64,000 nucleotides of DNA from Kineococcus aurantiacus (GCF_013409345.1 NZ_JACCBB010000001.1:2728001-2792000), one strand, 5' to 3'. Shown: positions 7,215 through 16,983, numbered from the stretch's first letter. Notes: a model not told the origin generated them from the letters alone. Numbers and translations are program-made.

Positions 7215-8661
7215 CCTCACCCTGCGGGGCCTGACGGTCACCTCCCCGCAGGGCCGCGTCCTCCTGCGCGACGTCGACCTCGACGTCGCCGCGGGGGAGC
7301 GCGTCCTGCTCGCCGGGCCCAGCGGGGCGGGCAAGTCGACCGTCCTGCGGGCCCTGGCCGGTCTGCTCGGCGAGGAGGTCGACGCCACCGGCGACGTCCG
7401 GCTCGACCGGCGCACCCCCGCGCCGGGGGAGGTGGGCCTGCTCGTGCAGGACCCGCTGGACGCCGTCGTCGCCGAGACCGCCGGGCGGGACACCGCCTTC
7501 GGTCCCGAGAACGCGGGGCAGGACCGGGCCGCGATCTGGCGGCACGTCGCCCGCGCCCACGCCGCGGCCCGGTTCACCGCCGGCCGCGACCGCGAGGTCG
7601 TCACCCTCTCCGGCGGGGAGCGCCAGCGCCTGGCGCTCGCCGGGACCCTCGCGGCCGACCCGGCCGTGCTGCTCCTGGACGAGCCGACGGCCATGCTCGA
7701 CGCGCCCACCGCCGCCGCCGTGCGCACCGCCGTCCTGGACGCCGCCCGCGGGCGCAGCCTGCTCGTCGTCGACCACGACCTCGCCGCGTGGGCCCCCCAC
7801 GTCGACCGCGTGGTCCTGCTGGGACCCGACGGCCGCGTCGCCGCCGACGGCGCCCCCGGGCCGGTCCTGGCCGGCGTGGACCACCTGTGGGCGCCCGGGG
7901 CCGGCACCCCGGTCCCCCTCGCCGTCCCCGACGGGCTCCTCGCCCCGGTGCTGAGCGTGCGCGGCGACGCGCTGCGGGGCCGGGGGCTGGGGCTGGTGCG
8001 CAGCCGCCGGGGGCTGCGCCCGCGCCCGCCCGCCACCGTCCTGACCGGGGTCGACGTCACCGCCGCCGCGGGCGCCGTCACCCCGGTCACCGGTGACAGC
8101 GGCGCCGGGAAGTCCAGCCTGCTGGCCCTGCTCGCCGGCCTGGCCCGGCCCACCGCCGGGGAGCTGCTGGCGGCCCCGGAGCTGGCCGGCCGCCGCGGCC
8201 GCCGCGCGCCGGGCGACTGGACCTCGGCCGAGCTGGCCGCCCGCACCGGCTGGGTGCCGCAGTTCCCCGAGCACACCTTCGTCGCCGCCACCGTGCGCGA
8301 GGAGGCCGCCGCGACGGCCCGCGTCCTGGGCCGCGACACCGCCCGCGCGCAGGAGCTGCTCGAGCTGCTGGGGCTCGCCGACCACGCCGATGTCAACCCC
8401 TTCCGGCTCTCCGGCGGCGAGCAGCGCCGGCTGGCGCTCGCCGGTGCCCTGGCCGCGGGACCGGCGCTCGTCCTGGCCGACGAGCCGAGCGTGGGGCAGG
8501 ACCGGCGGACCTGGTCGGCCGTGGCCGGTCTGCTGCGGGCCGCGGCCCGCGACGGGGCCGCCGTCGTCGTCAGCACCCACGACGGGCGCCTGCTCGACGT
8601 CCTCGGCGGGTCCGGCGGGGTGCACCTGCGGGCGGGGTCGGCCGGGGAGGTCGCGGCGTGA
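7207..8661 (+). CDS. ykoD: ECF transporter duplicated ATPase (YkoD-like)
   Basis: Energising subunit with two ABC ATPase domains in one 484-residue chain. Domain 1: Walker A GPSGAGKST (37-45), signature LSGGE (134-138), Walker B LLLDEP. Domain 2: Walker A GDSGAGKSS (296-304), signature LSGGE (401-405), Walker B LVLADEP (421-427). Q-loop glutamines (LVQDP, WVPQF) and H-loops (VVDHD, VSTHD) are present in both halves, so both look catalytic. The GTG at 7207 overlaps the ykoE stop by eight bases. It is the fused counterpart of EcfA/EcfA' and works with YkoE and YkoC. Confidence 0.93.
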   Translation: MPDLTLRGLTVTSPQGRVLLRDVDLDVAAGERVLLAGPSGAGKSTVLRALAGLLGEEVDATGDVRLDRRTPAPGEVGLLVQDPLDAVVAETAGRDTAFGPENAGQDRAAIWRHVARAHAAARFTAGRDREVVTLSGGERQRLALAGTLAADPAVLLLDEPTAMLDAPTAAAVRTAVLDAARGRSLLVVDHDLAAWAPHVDRVVLLGPDGRVAADGAPGPVLAGVDHLWAPGAGTPVPLAVPDGLLAPVLSVRGDALRGRGLGLVRSRRGLRPRPPATVLTGVDVTAAAGAVTPVTGDSGAGKSSLLALLAGLARPTAGELLAAPELAGRRGRRAPGDWTSAELAARTGWVPQFPEHTFVAATVREEAAATARVLGRDTARAQELLELLGLADHADVNPFRLSGGEQRRLALAGALAAGPALVLADEPSVGQDRRTWSAVAGLLRAAARDGAAVVVSTHDGRLLDVLGGSGGVHLRAGSAGEVAA

Positions 8662-9605
8662 GCGGCGGCACCTCCCAGCCCGGCGTCCACCCCCCGGTCA
8701 GTCCCTCTGTCCATCCCCCGGTCCACACCGCGGTCCACAGCCCTGTCCACACCGCTGTGCACAGCGGTGTGGACAACCCTGTGGAGATCACCCCCGGGGG
8801 TGTGGACGACGGGGGCGTGGACGACAGGGGCGTGGACGACGGGGGTATGGACGACGGGGTCCCCCCGACCGCGGCCGAACGGCGCAGCGCCGGCCCGGGG
8901 CCGGTGGTCCGGCACTGCGGCCCGCTGCCGCTGCTGGCCGTCGGGCTGCTCTGCGCCCTCGGGGCCTTCGCCGTGCAGGAGTGGTGGCAGGCCGCCGGGG
9001 CCCTGCTCGTGCAGCTCCTGTGCGTGCCGCTGGTCGTCGGGGACGTGCGCGCGGCCGCGCGGCGCCTGCTGCCCCTGGGGCTGGCGGCGCTGTCGGTGGG
9101 GTGGTCGACGATCCTCGGCGGCGACAGCCCCGAACCCCTGTGGACGGCCCTGACGGCGACGCTGCGCCTGCTCGTCCTCGTGCTGCCCGGCTCGCTGCTG
9201 CTGGGGTGGCTCGACCCCGCCGAGGCCGGCGACCACCTCGCCCAGCGGCTGCGCGTGCCCGGGCGCGTCGTCGTGGCCGCCGTCGTCGCGCTGGGCCGGC
9301 TCGACACCCTCGCCGACTCCTGGGAGCAGGTCGCCGCCGCCCGCCGGGTCCGCGGGTCCGGCCCCGGGCGGGGACCCCTGAGCCGCGTCCGCTGGTCGGC
9401 CTCGACGGCCTTCGGGCTGCTCGTCGACGCCGTGCGCCGGGCGGGCCGGGTCTCGGTCGCGATGGACGCGCGCGGCTTCGCGGCGCAGACGGCCGGCCGC
9501 CGCTCCTGGGCGCTGCCGGCCCCCTGGCGGCGGGCCGACACCGTCCTGCTCCTGACCGGCACCGCCGTGGCGGCCGTCCCGCTCCTGCTGCGGCTGGTCG
9601 GCTGA
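8658..9605 (+). CDS. ykoC: ECF transporter T component (YkoC-like) with His/Asp-repeat N-terminus
   Basis: Transmembrane scaffold subunit (315 residues) of the thiamine-precursor ECF transporter. Hydrophobic segments run from about residue 88 onward. The coupling motifs are A-R-R/A-R-G type: AARRVRGSG and AMDARGFAAQTAGR near the C-terminus contact the ATPases. The gene starts at a GTG overlapping the ykoD stop by four bases (GTGA). Unusual: the first 75 residues are a repeat-rich cytoplasmic extension with six histidines in VHPP/VHTAVHS units (10-37), then VDDGG/VDDRG units (49-67). YkoC proteins normally begin near the first membrane helix. The extension might bind metal or simply reflect repeat expansion. 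Confidence 0.9.
   Translation: MSGGTSQPGVHPPVSPSVHPPVHTAVHSPVHTAVHSGVDNPVEITPGGVDDGGVDDRGVDDGGMDDGVPPTAAERRSAGPGPVVRHCGPLPLLAVGLLCALGAFAVQEWWQAAGALLVQLLCVPLVVGDVRAAARRLLPLGLAALSVGWSTILGGDSPEPLWTALTATLRLLVLVLPGSLLLGWLDPAEAGDHLAQRLRVPGRVVVAAVVALGRLDTLADSWEQVAAARRVRGSGPGRGPLSRVRWSASTAFGLLVDAVRRAGRVSVAMDARGFAAQTAGRRSWALPAPWRRADTVLLLTGTAVAAVPLLLRLVG
8744..8775. repeat. 32-bp perfect palindrome inside ykoC
   Basis: TGTCCACACCGCTGTG and its exact complement meet without a spacer. The palindrome lies in a run of GTCCAC/GTGGAC words (8701-8840) encoding the VHT/VHS and VDD repeats. An extended cruciform could form. No operator function is evident. Confidence 0.9.
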
Positions 9606-9719
9606 CCCCGCCACCGGCGACCGGTCCTTGACGCGGTGCCCGCCCCGGACGGCAGGATCGTCCCCGGCGACGGGGCCGGAGGACCGGCCACCGGGACGCG
9701 GGGACGCGGAGGTGCGGAC

Positions 9720-10706
9720 GTGGAGCGGGTGCTGGGACGCAGCGGCATCGGGGTCAGCGCGCTGGGCGTGGGGACGTGGGCCCTCGGCGGTCCGATGTTC
9801 GGCGGGGAGCAGGCCCTGGGCTGGGGCGAGGTGGACGACGAGGAGTCGGTGCGGGCGCTGCGCCGGGCCGTGGAGCTGGGCGCCACCTTCTTCGACACCG
9901 CCGACGCCTACGGCACCGGCCACGCCGAGGAGGTCCTGGCCCGCGCGCTCGGCGCGCAGCGCGACGAGCTGGTGTGGGCCACCAAGTGGGGCAACACCTA
10001 CGAGGAGTCCACGCGGCAGCTCACCGGCACCGACCCCTCGCCGCAGTACGCCCGGCGCGCGCTGGAGGCCTCGCTGCGCCGGCTGCGCACCGACCGGGTG
10101 GACCTGTGGCAGCTGCACATCGCCGACCTCGACCCCGTGCTGGCCGAGGACCTCGTCGCCACCTGCGAGGACCTCGTCGGGCAGGGGCTGGTCCGCTCCT
10201 ACGCCTGGAGCACCGACGACCCGGCGCGCGCGGCCGTCTTCGCCGCCGGGCCGCACTGCACCGCCGTGCAGCACGGCCTCAACGTCCTCGACGACGCCCC
10301 GCAGGTGCTGGCGCTGTGCGAGGAGCACGACCTGGCCAGCGTGAACCGCAGCCCGCTGGCGATGGGCCTGCTCTCGGACAAGGTGACCGCGAGCACCGTC
10401 GTGCCCGAGGGCGACGTCCGCCACCACCAGCCGGAGTGGCTGCGCTGGTTCGACGGCGGCCGGCCCACCCCGGACTTCCTGCGCCGCCGCGACGCCGTGC
10501 GCGAGGTCCTCACCGGCGGCGGCCGGACGCTGGCGCAGGGGGCGCTGGCGTGGATCTGGGCGCGCAGCCCGCGCACGGTCCCCATCCCGGGGTGCCGGAC
10601 CGTCGCGCAGGTGGAGGAGAACGTCGGGGCGATGGCCGCCGGCCCGCTGACCGCCGAGGAGTTCGCGGCCGTCGAGGAGGTCCTGCGCCCGGCGCGGGAG
10701 GGCTGA
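9720..10706 (+). CDS. Aldo/keto reductase
   Basis: NADPH-dependent oxidoreductase of the AKR superfamily (328 residues). The catalytic tetrad is visible: D59 in FFDTAD, Y64 in AYGTGHAEE, K89 in ATKWGN and H133 in LQLHI-like QLHIAD. The C-terminal cofactor segment is IPGCRTVAQVEENVGA. It resembles the YajO/Gcy-like group acting on aldehydes or keto sugars; the substrate is unknown. The GTG at 9720 is preferred because GGAGG lies seven bases upstream; a longer reading from 9636 has no coding character. It is convergent with the rhamnose operon, so it might handle a sugar aldehyde, but the link is positional only. Confidence 0.9.
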   Translation: MERVLGRSGIGVSALGVGTWALGGPMFGGEQALGWGEVDDEESVRALRRAVELGATFFDTADAYGTGHAEEVLARALGAQRDELVWATKWGNTYEESTRQLTGTDPSPQYARRALEASLRRLRTDRVDLWQLHIADLDPVLAEDLVATCEDLVGQGLVRSYAWSTDDPARAAVFAAGPHCTAVQHGLNVLDDAPQVLALCEEHDLASVNRSPLAMGLLSDKVTASTVVPEGDVRHHQPEWLRWFDGGRPTPDFLRRRDAVREVLTGGGRTLAQGALAWIWARSPRTVPIPGCRTVAQVEENVGAMAAGPLTAEEFAAVEEVLRPAREG

Positions 10707-10734
10707 CCGGCGCCTCGGCCCTCCCCGGCCGGGT

Positions 10735-11967
10735 TCACAGGGGGCGCGGGACGAGACGCTGCAGCTGGGTGACGTGCGCGGGGGTCAGTTCCTCCAGGCT
10801 CGTGACCTGCAGCAGCTTCATGGTGCGCACGACCTGGTCGGACAGGATCTGGATCGCCTTGTCGACCCCGGCGCGCCCACCGGCCATGAGGCCGTAGAGG
10901 TAGGCCCGGCCGATGAGGGTGAACCGGGCGCCGAGGGCGATCGAGGCGACGACGTCGGCGCCGTTCATGATGCCGGTGTCGACGGCGACCTCGGTGTCGG
11001 CGCCGACCTCCCTGACCACCTCGGGCAGCAGGTGGAAGGGGATCGGGGCGCGGTCCAGCTGCCGGCCGCCGTGGTTGGACAGGACGATGCCGTCGACGCC
11101 GAGGTCGGCCAGCCGCCGGGAGTCGGGCACGTTCTGCACGCCCTTGACCACCAGCTTGCCGGGCCACATCCGGCGGATCTCGGCGAGGTCGTCGTAGTCG
11201 ATCGAGGGGTCCATGGCGTAGTCGAGGAGTTCCCCGACGGTGCCGCCGGTCTCGGTGAGGGAGGCGAACTCCAGCTTGCGGGTGGTGAGGAAGTCGAACC
11301 ACCAGCCCGGGCGGGTCGCGGTGTCCAGGATGGTGGAGACGGTCAGCTGCGGGGGGATGGAGAAGCCGTTGCGCTTGTCGCGCAGCCGGGCCCCGGCCAC
11401 GGGGGTGTCGACGGTGAACATGAGCGTGTCGAAACCGGCCGCCGCGGCGCGCTCGACGAGGCCGTAGGAGATCTCCCGCTTGCGCATGACGTACAGCTGG
11501 AACCAGTTGCGCCCGGTCGGGTTGGCGGCCTTGACGCCCTCGATGGTGGTGGTGCCCAGGGTGGAGAGGGTGAAGGGGATGCCCGCCGCGCCCGCGGCCC
11601 CGGCCCCGGCCTCCTCGCCCTCGGTCTGCATGAGGCGGGTGAAACCGGTGGGGGCGATGCCGAAGGGCAGCGCGGAGGGGCCGCCGAAGACCGTGGTGGA
11701 CGTGTCGACCTTCGACACGTCGTGCAGGATCGAGGGGTGGAACTCCACGTCGGAGAACGCCTGCCGGGCCCGGGCCAGGGAGATCTCGCCCTCGGCCGAG
11801 CCGTCGGTGTAGTCGAACGCGGCCCGCGGGGTGCGCTTCTTGGCGATGCGCCGCAGGTCCTCGATGGTCAGGGCCGCGTCGAGGCGGCGCTTGCGGCTGT
11901 TCAGCTCGGGCTTCTTGAACCCGACGAGGTCGAGGAGTTCGCGGGGGTCGGGGACTTGACGCTGCAT
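10735..11967 (-). CDS. FMN-dependent alpha-hydroxy-acid dehydrogenase (L-lactate dehydrogenase, LldD-like)
   Basis: A 410-residue FMN flavoprotein oxidising an L-2-hydroxy acid, most likely L-lactate to pyruvate. Family landmarks: [18 protein letters not shown] near the N-terminus, [21 protein letters not shown], the QLYVMRKR strand, [18 protein letters not shown], the FMN-binding lysine in LVVKGVQ, the catalytic histidine in [10 protein letters not shown], and [18 protein letters not shown] for phosphate binding. Its ATG overlaps the stop of rhaB (TGATG), so it is the last gene of the rhamnose operon. That fits oxidation of L-lactate made from L-lactaldehyde. Glycolate or mandelate as substrate cannot be excluded. 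Confidence 0.92.
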   Translation of the reverse strand: MQRQVPDPRELLDLVGFKKPELNSRKRRLDAALTIEDLRRIAKKRTPRAAFDYTDGSAEGEISLARARQAFSDVEFHPSILHDVSKVDTSTTVFGGPSALPFGIAPTGFTRLMQTEGEEAGAGAAGAAGIPFTLSTLGTTTIEGVKAANPTGRNWFQLYVMRKREISYGLVERAAAAGFDTLMFTVDTPVAGARLRDKRNGFSIPPQLTVSTILDTATRPGWWFDFLTTRKLEFASLTETGGTVGELLDYAMDPSIDYDDLAEIRRMWPGKLVVKGVQNVPDSRRLADLGVDGIVLSNHGGRQLDRAPIPFHLLPEVVREVGADTEVAVDTGIMNGADVVASIALGARFTLIGRAYLYGLMAGGRAGVDKAIQILSDQVVRTMKLLQVTSLEELTPAHVTQLQRLVPRPL

Positions 11968-13454
11968 CAGGGCTTCCCGGGGTCGGAGGCGGAGCGGGGG
12001 GTCTGGCCCGGCTGGTGGCGGGGCGCGTAGCGGACGACGCCGGCTGATGCTCGCGCGACGGCCCGCAGGTCGTCCAGGTCCGGGCCGAGCCGGCCCGCGG
12101 CGCGGGCCTGCACCAGCAGGTTCCCCAGGGCGGTCGCCTCGACGGGACCGGCCAGCACCGGCAGGCCCGTGCGGTCGGCCGTGAGCTGGCACAGGAGCGT
12201 GTTCAGCGCGCCGCCGCCGACGAGGTGGACGACGCGGACGTCGTGGTCGGCCAGCCGCGCGGCGTCGGCCACGGCGGCGGCGAACGCGACGGCGAGGCTC
12301 TCCACGACGCTGCGGACCACCTGCGCCGGGGTGTCGGGGACGGGTTCGCCGTGGGCGCGGCACCAGTTCCGGATGCGGCCGGGGACGTCGCCCGGCGGCA
12401 GGAAGGCGGGGTCGTTGACGTCGAAGACGGCGACGGGGCCGGTGACCCGGGCGGCCGCGTCGAGCAGGTCGGACAGCTCCGCCGACCGCTCGGCGTCGGT
12501 CGCAGCCGGGTTCCACTGCCGCAGCGACTCGCTCAGCAGCCACAGGCCCATGACGTTCTTCAGGAACCGGGTGCGGCCGTCGACGCCGCCCTCGTTGGTG
12601 AACCCGGCGGTGCGGGCGTCCCCGGTCAGGACGGGGTCCTTCAGCTCCAGCCCGACCAGCCCCCACGTCCCGCAGGACACGTAGGCGAAGTCGTCGCCGG
12701 TGGCGGGGACGGCCACGACCGCCGAGGCGGTGTCGTGGGAGCCGACCGCGACGACGTCCAGGGCGGCGCCGACGGTCTCGGCGACGTCCGGGGTCAGCCG
12801 GCCGACGGGGGTGCCGGGGTCCACGAGGGCGGGCAGCAGGTGCGGGTACACCCCCACGCGGCGGGCCAGGTCGAGGTCCCAGCCGTCCCCGCCGGCGGTC
12901 AGGAGGCCGGTGGTGGAGGCGTTGGTCCGCTCGGCGACGACGGCACCGGTGAGCCAGAACCCGATGAGGTCGGGGATCAGCAGGACGGTGTCGGCGGCCT
13001 CCAGCAGCGTCCCCTCGGTGGCCAGCTGGAAGAGGGTGTTGAAGGGCAGGTGCTGCAACCCGTTGCGGGCGAACAGCTCCTTGGCGCCCACACGGGCGTG
13101 GACGGTGTCCACGCCCGCCTCGTTGCGGCTGTCGCGGTAGTGGAACGGCGTCCCGAGCAGCCGGCCGCCGGCCAGCAGGCCGTAGTCGACGGCCCAGGAG
13201 TCGATCCCGACGCTGGCGATCTCCCCGGGGTGGTGGCGCTGGGCGGCGGCCAGCCCGAGCAGGACCTGCCGGTACAGCTCCAGGACGTTCCAGTGCAGCC
13301 CGTCGCGGGTCCGGACGGGGTCGTTGGCGAACCGGGCGACGTGCCGCACCCGCAGGGCCGGTCCCGCGCCCGCTGCGTCCTCCTGGAGGTGGCCCAGGAC
13401 GACGCGGCCGCTGGTGGCCCCGAGGTCGACGGCCGCGAACGCCTGCTCGCTCAT
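11967..13454 (-). CDS. rhaB: L-rhamnulokinase
   Basis: Phosphorylates L-rhamnulose to L-rhamnulose 1-phosphate with ATP. The 495-residue FGGY kinase has the phosphate-binding [16 protein letters not shown] near the N-terminus, [14 protein letters not shown] and YRDSRN (catalytic Asp region) in the N-domain, and [25 protein letters not shown] and [10 protein letters not shown] in the C-domain. [13 protein letters not shown]-like SHDTASA and the CGTW segment are characteristic of RhaB rather than xylulokinase. ATG overlaps the upstream aldolase/dehydrogenase stop (ATGA), and the stop overlaps the start of the hydroxy-acid dehydrogenase, so all are translationally coupled. Confidence 0.95.
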   Translation of the reverse strand: MSEQAFAAVDLGATSGRVVLGHLQEDAAGAGPALRVRHVARFANDPVRTRDGLHWNVLELYRQVLLGLAAAQRHHPGEIASVGIDSWAVDYGLLAGGRLLGTPFHYRDSRNEAGVDTVHARVGAKELFARNGLQHLPFNTLFQLATEGTLLEAADTVLLIPDLIGFWLTGAVVAERTNASTTGLLTAGGDGWDLDLARRVGVYPHLLPALVDPGTPVGRLTPDVAETVGAALDVVAVGSHDTASAVVAVPATGDDFAYVSCGTWGLVGLELKDPVLTGDARTAGFTNEGGVDGRTRFLKNVMGLWLLSESLRQWNPAATDAERSAELSDLLDAAARVTGPVAVFDVNDPAFLPPGDVPGRIRNWCRAHGEPVPDTPAQVVRSVVESLAVAFAAAVADAARLADHDVRVVHLVGGGALNTLLCQLTADRTGLPVLAGPVEATALGNLLVQARAAGRLGPDLDDLRAVARASAGVVRYAPRHQPGQTPRSASDPGKP

Positions 13455-15487
13455 CGCAGGAAGGCGGCGGCGACGCCGGCGTCGACGGGGACGTGCAGGC
13501 CGGTGGTGTGCGACAGTTCCCCGCCGGTGAGGACGAACACGGCGTTCGCGACGTGCTCGGGCAGGACCTCGCGCTTGAGCAGGGTCCGCTGGGCGTAGAA
13601 CTTCCCGAGGTCGTCCTCGGCGATGCCGTACGTCTTGGCGCGCTGGGCGCCCCAGCCGCCGGCGAAGATGCCCGACCCGCGCACGACGCCGTCGGGGTTC
13701 ACGCCGTTGACCTTGACGCCGTGCTCGCCGAGCTCGGCGGCCAGCAGCCGGACCTGGTGGGCCTGGTCGGCCTTGACGGCGGAGTAGGCGATGTTGTTCG
13801 GCCCGGCGAACACGGAGTTCTTCGAGGCGACGTAGACGATGTCCCCGCCCAGCCCCTGGGCGATGAGGACCCGCGCGGCGGCCTGGGACACCAGGAACGA
13901 GCCCTTGGCCATGACGTCGTGCTGCAGGTCCCAGTCCTGCTCGGTGGTCTCCAGCAGCGGTTTGGAGATCGACAGCCCGGCGTTGTTGACGACGAGGTCG
14001 AGGCCGCCGAAGGCGAGGACGGCCTCGTCGACCGCGGCGCGGACGGCGTCGGGGTTCGACACGTCGGCGGCGACCCCCACCGCCACGTCGCTGTTGCCGA
14101 GCTCGGCGGCGGCGGCCCGCGCCTTGGCCAGGTCCAGGTCGGCGACGACGACGCAGGCGCCCTCGGCGGCCAGGCGGGTGGCGATGGCCTTGCCGATGCC
14201 CGAGGCGGCGCCGGTGACCAGCGCGATGCGGGTGGCGAGGGGTTTCGGCTTCGGCATCCGGGCGAGCTTGGCCTCCTCCAGCGCCCAGTACTCGATGCGG
14301 AACTTCTCCGCCTCGTCGATGGGGGCGTAGGTCGAGACCCCTTCGGCGCCGCGCATGACGTTGATCGCGTTGACGTAGAACTCCCCGGCGACGCGGGCGG
14401 TCTGGGCGTCCTTGCCGTAGGAGAACATCCCGACGCCGGGGACGAGCACGATCAGCGGGTCGGCGCCGCGGATCGCGGGGGAGTCCGGCGTGGCGTGCCG
14501 GTCGTAGTAGGCCCGGTAGTCGGCGCGGTAGGCCTCGTGCAGTTCGTGCAGCCGGGCGACCTGCTCCTCGACCGTGGCGGTGGCCGGCAGGTCCAGGACC
14601 AGCGGTTTCACCTTGGTGCGCAGGAAGTGGTCCGGGCACGAGGTGCCGAGCGCGGCCAGGCGGGGGTGCTCGGCGCGGGCCAGGAAGTCCAGGACGACGT
14701 CTGCGTCGGTGAAGTGCCCGACCTGCGGCTTGTCGTGGGAGGCGATCCCGCGGACCACGGGAGCCAGGGCGGCCGCGCGGGCGCGGCGCTCGGCCTCGGG
14801 CAGGGCCTCGTGGCCGGGCAGCACGGGACCGAACGGTTCGGGGCGGGAGTTCTCGCGCAGGAACGCCTCGGCGGTCTCGACGATCCAGCGGGAGTTCGCC
14901 TCGGCCTCCTCGCTGGTCCCGCCCCAGGCGGTGATCCCGTGCCCGCCGAGGATCGTGCCGACGGCCTGCGGGTTGGCCTCCACGATCGCGGCGATGTCCA
15001 GGCCGAGCTGGAAACCGGGGCGGCGCCAGGGCACCCAGACGACCTTGTCGCCGAACACCTGCTCGGTGAGCTTCTCCCCGTCGGCGGCGCAGGCCAGGGC
15101 GATCCCGGCGTCGGGGTGCAGGTGGTCGACGTGCGCGGCCTCGACGAGGGCGTGCATGGCGGTGTCGATGGACGGCGCGGCACCCCCCTTGCCGAAGAGG
15201 CAGTGGTCGAAGGCGGCGACCATCTCGTCCTCGCGCTCCACCCCCGGGTAGACGTCCTTCAGCGCCCGGAGGCGGTCCAGGCGCAGCACGGCCAGGCCCT
15301 CCTCGGTGAGGGTGCCGAGGTCGCCGCCGGACCCCTTGACCCACAGCAGGTCCACGTCGGTCCCGGTGACGGGGTCGGTGGCGGTGCCCTTGGCGCTGGT
15401 GTTCCCGCCGGCGTAGTTGGTGAGGCGGGGGTCCGCCCCCAGGGCGTTGGACCGCGCGATGAGCGCGGCGACGGTCTCGTTCGGCAC
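13451..15487 (-). CDS. rhaEW: Bifunctional rhamnulose-1-phosphate aldolase / L-lactaldehyde dehydrogenase
   Basis: A 678-residue fusion that cleaves L-rhamnulose 1-phosphate to DHAP and L-lactaldehyde and probably oxidises the aldehyde. Residues 1-410 are a class II aldolase domain: GGNTSAK (27-33), KGSGGDL (51-57), PSIDTAMHA (105-113) and the metal site [10 protein letters not shown] (119-128) with further histidines downstream. Residues about 415-675 are an SDR domain with [15 protein letters not shown] and YSAVK. The architecture matches the RhaEW/YuxG type of Bacillus, Chloroflexus and actinobacteria rather than separate RhaD and AldA. It sits 60 bases after rhaI and overlaps rhaB by four bases. 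Confidence 0.95.
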   Translation of the reverse strand: MPNETVAALIARSNALGADPRLTNYAGGNTSAKGTATDPVTGTDVDLLWVKGSGGDLGTLTEEGLAVLRLDRLRALKDVYPGVEREDEMVAAFDHCLFGKGGAAPSIDTAMHALVEAAHVDHLHPDAGIALACAADGEKLTEQVFGDKVVWVPWRRPGFQLGLDIAAIVEANPQAVGTILGGHGITAWGGTSEEAEANSRWIVETAEAFLRENSRPEPFGPVLPGHEALPEAERRARAAALAPVVRGIASHDKPQVGHFTDADVVLDFLARAEHPRLAALGTSCPDHFLRTKVKPLVLDLPATATVEEQVARLHELHEAYRADYRAYYDRHATPDSPAIRGADPLIVLVPGVGMFSYGKDAQTARVAGEFYVNAINVMRGAEGVSTYAPIDEAEKFRIEYWALEEAKLARMPKPKPLATRIALVTGAASGIGKAIATRLAAEGACVVVADLDLAKARAAAAELGNSDVAVGVAADVSNPDAVRAAVDEAVLAFGGLDLVVNNAGLSISKPLLETTEQDWDLQHDVMAKGSFLVSQAAARVLIAQGLGGDIVYVASKNSVFAGPNNIAYSAVKADQAHQVRLLAAELGEHGVKVNGVNPDGVVRGSGIFAGGWGAQRAKTYGIAEDDLGKFYAQRTLLKREVLPEHVANAVFVLTGGELSHTTGLHVPVDAGVAAAFLR

Positions 15488-15547
15488 GGGTCAGGTCCTC
15501 CGGGTGGGTGGGGCGCGGTCAGCGCGGTGGGCCGGGGCGGGCGGGGG

Positions 15548-16759
15548 TCAGGCGCCCCAGCCGGCCTGGGTGCCGCCGATGCGCTCGGCGGCGATCCGCT
15601 CCACGTAGCCGGAGGCCTTGAACGCGGCCATCGGGTCGGGGTGCAGGCCCTGGCTCTCGCGCAGTTCGGCCAGCAGGGGGCGGACGTCGGTCTGGAAGGC
15701 GTCCGTGAACACGTCGTGGGCGCCCAGGACGTCCCCGGCGCGCTGGGCGGTGGTCAGGGCCTCGCGGTCGACCAGCAGCGCCTTGGCGGTGGCCTGCTGG
15801 ACGTTGGTCACCGAGCGGATCTGCCCCGGGATCTTGTCCTCGACGTTGTGGCACTGGTCGAGCATGAAGTTCACCCCCGGGCCCGCGGGGTCCCAGGGGA
15901 CGCCGGGCCCGTGCGCGGGGGCCAGGGCGCCGGCGCGGACGATCTCGTAGAGGATCCGGAACAGCTGGAACGGGTCGGCCGCCCCGGCCATGAGGTCGTC
16001 GTCGGCGTAGAAGCGGGAGTTGAAGTCGAACGCGCCCAGCCGGCCGGCGCGCAGGAGCTGGACGACGATGAACTCGATGTTCGTGCCGGGGGCGTGGTGG
16101 CCGGTGTCCAGGACGACCTTGGCCCGCTCGCCCAGGGCCAGGCAGTGCAGCAGCGAGGTGCCCCAGTCGGGCACGTCGGTGGCGTAGAACGCCGGCTCGA
16201 AGAACTTGTACTCCAGGACGAGCCGGTGGTCGTCGTCGAGCAGGGCGTAGACCTGCTGCAGCGACTCGGCGAGGCGTTCCTGGCGGTCGTGCAGGTCGTC
16301 CTGGCCGGGGTAGTTGGTCCCGTCGGGCAGCCACAGCTTGAGTTCCTTCGACCCGGTGGCGCGCATGACGTCGACGCACTCGGCGTGGTGGGCGACGGCC
16401 TTGGCCCGCACGCGCGGGTCCGGGTGGGTCAGGGAACCGAGCTTGTAGTCGTCGTCCTGGAACAGGTTCGAGTTGATCGTCCCGATCGTGACGCCGAGGT
16501 CGGTGGCGTGGGCGGCGAGCTTGCCGTAGTCCTCCACGAGGTCCCACGGGATGTGCAGGGACACCCGCGGCGTGATCCCGGTGTACCGGTGGACCTGGGC
16601 GGCGTCGGAGAGCTTCTCGAAGGGGTCGCGGGGGGTCCCGGGGCTGCCGAACACCTTGAAGCGGGTGCCGGAGTTCCCGAACGCCCACGAGGGCAGTTCG
16701 ATGGTCTGGGTCCGCAACGCGGAGAGCACACGGTCGCGGGTGGGTCCGGTGATCGTCAT
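15548..16759 (-). CDS. rhaI: L-rhamnose isomerase (RhaI type)
   Basis: Interconverts L-rhamnose and L-rhamnulose, the first committed step. The 403-residue TIM-barrel protein belongs to the RhaI group (as in Pseudomonas stutzeri), not E. coli RhaA. Landmarks: LPSWAFGNSGTRFKVF near the N-terminus, VSLHIPWD, KLWLPDGTNYPGQ, EYKFFEPAFYATDVPDWGT for metal ligands, LDTGHHAPGTNIEF and FDFNSRFYADDDL for the metal/substrate site. The ATG at 16759 was chosen because in-frame sequence upstream runs into the operator/promoter region. It is the first gene of the leftward rhamnose operon, under the LacI-type operator at 16819-16830. Confidence 0.95.
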   Translation of the reverse strand: MTITGPTRDRVLSALRTQTIELPSWAFGNSGTRFKVFGSPGTPRDPFEKLSDAAQVHRYTGITPRVSLHIPWDLVEDYGKLAAHATDLGVTIGTINSNLFQDDDYKLGSLTHPDPRVRAKAVAHHAECVDVMRATGSKELKLWLPDGTNYPGQDDLHDRQERLAESLQQVYALLDDDHRLVLEYKFFEPAFYATDVPDWGTSLLHCLALGERAKVVLDTGHHAPGTNIEFIVVQLLRAGRLGAFDFNSRFYADDDLMAGAADPFQLFRILYEIVRAGALAPAHGPGVPWDPAGPGVNFMLDQCHNVEDKIPGQIRSVTNVQQATAKALLVDREALTTAQRAGDVLGAHDVFTDAFQTDVRPLLAELRESQGLHPDPMAAFKASGYVERIAAERIGGTQAGWGA

Positions 16760-16800
16760 GGTGGCTCCAACTCCATCGTCGTCCAGCGCGGTCACGCAGG

Positions 16801-16836
16801 AGGACCGTACTCCGACTTTGACACGTTTCACAAGAA
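16801..16836 (-). promoter_or_regulatory. Leftward rha promoter with LacI-type operator
   Basis: The operator TGACACGTTTCA (16819-16830) is an imperfect palindrome with central CG, the LacI/GalR hallmark. On the minus strand a candidate -35 TTGTGA lies just upstream and a -10 TACGGT follows 18 bases later. The operator sits between them, so a bound repressor would block the rhaI promoter. Confidence 0.65.
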
Positions 16837-16884
16837 GGTGCCCCGAGCGGTCGCGGGGCGGTCCCGGGGCGGCCGCGCAGACGC

Positions 16885-16941
16885 TTGACGCGGCGGGGAA
16901 GGCGCCTCCAGACTGCCCGCGGGCTCTTTTGAATCGTCTCA
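16885..16941 (+). promoter_or_regulatory. Rightward rhaM promoter with LacI-type operator
   Basis: Candidate -35 TTGACG (16885-16890) and -10 CAGACT (16909-16914) with an 18-base spacer. The operator TGAATCGTCTCA (16930-16941) lies over the start of transcription. It shares the pattern TGA..CG..TCA with the operator at 16819, 111 bases away, so one LacI-family repressor probably controls both arms. No LacI-family gene is in this window. Confidence 0.65.
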
Positions 16942-16983
16942 GGAGCCGGTCCGGGTCGTCGGCGACCCCGCGGAGGAGATCAC

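Noticed and set aside
8701-8840. Replication origin, because of repeated TGTGGACA/TGTCCACA words
   Set aside because: No true TTATCCACA boxes, no AT-rich unwinding region and no dnaA/dnaN neighbours; the words encode the YkoC repeats.
6528-10427. A 1299-codon minus-strand frame opposite ykoEDC and the aldo/keto reductase
   Set aside because: Composition is Arg/Gly/Pro/His-rich without domains, and the plus strand carries clear ABC ATPase and AKR motifs.
13493-16888. An 1131-codon plus-strand frame opposite the rhamnose enzymes
   Set aside because: Shadow of rhaEW and rhaI, which have complete catalytic motifs on the minus strand.
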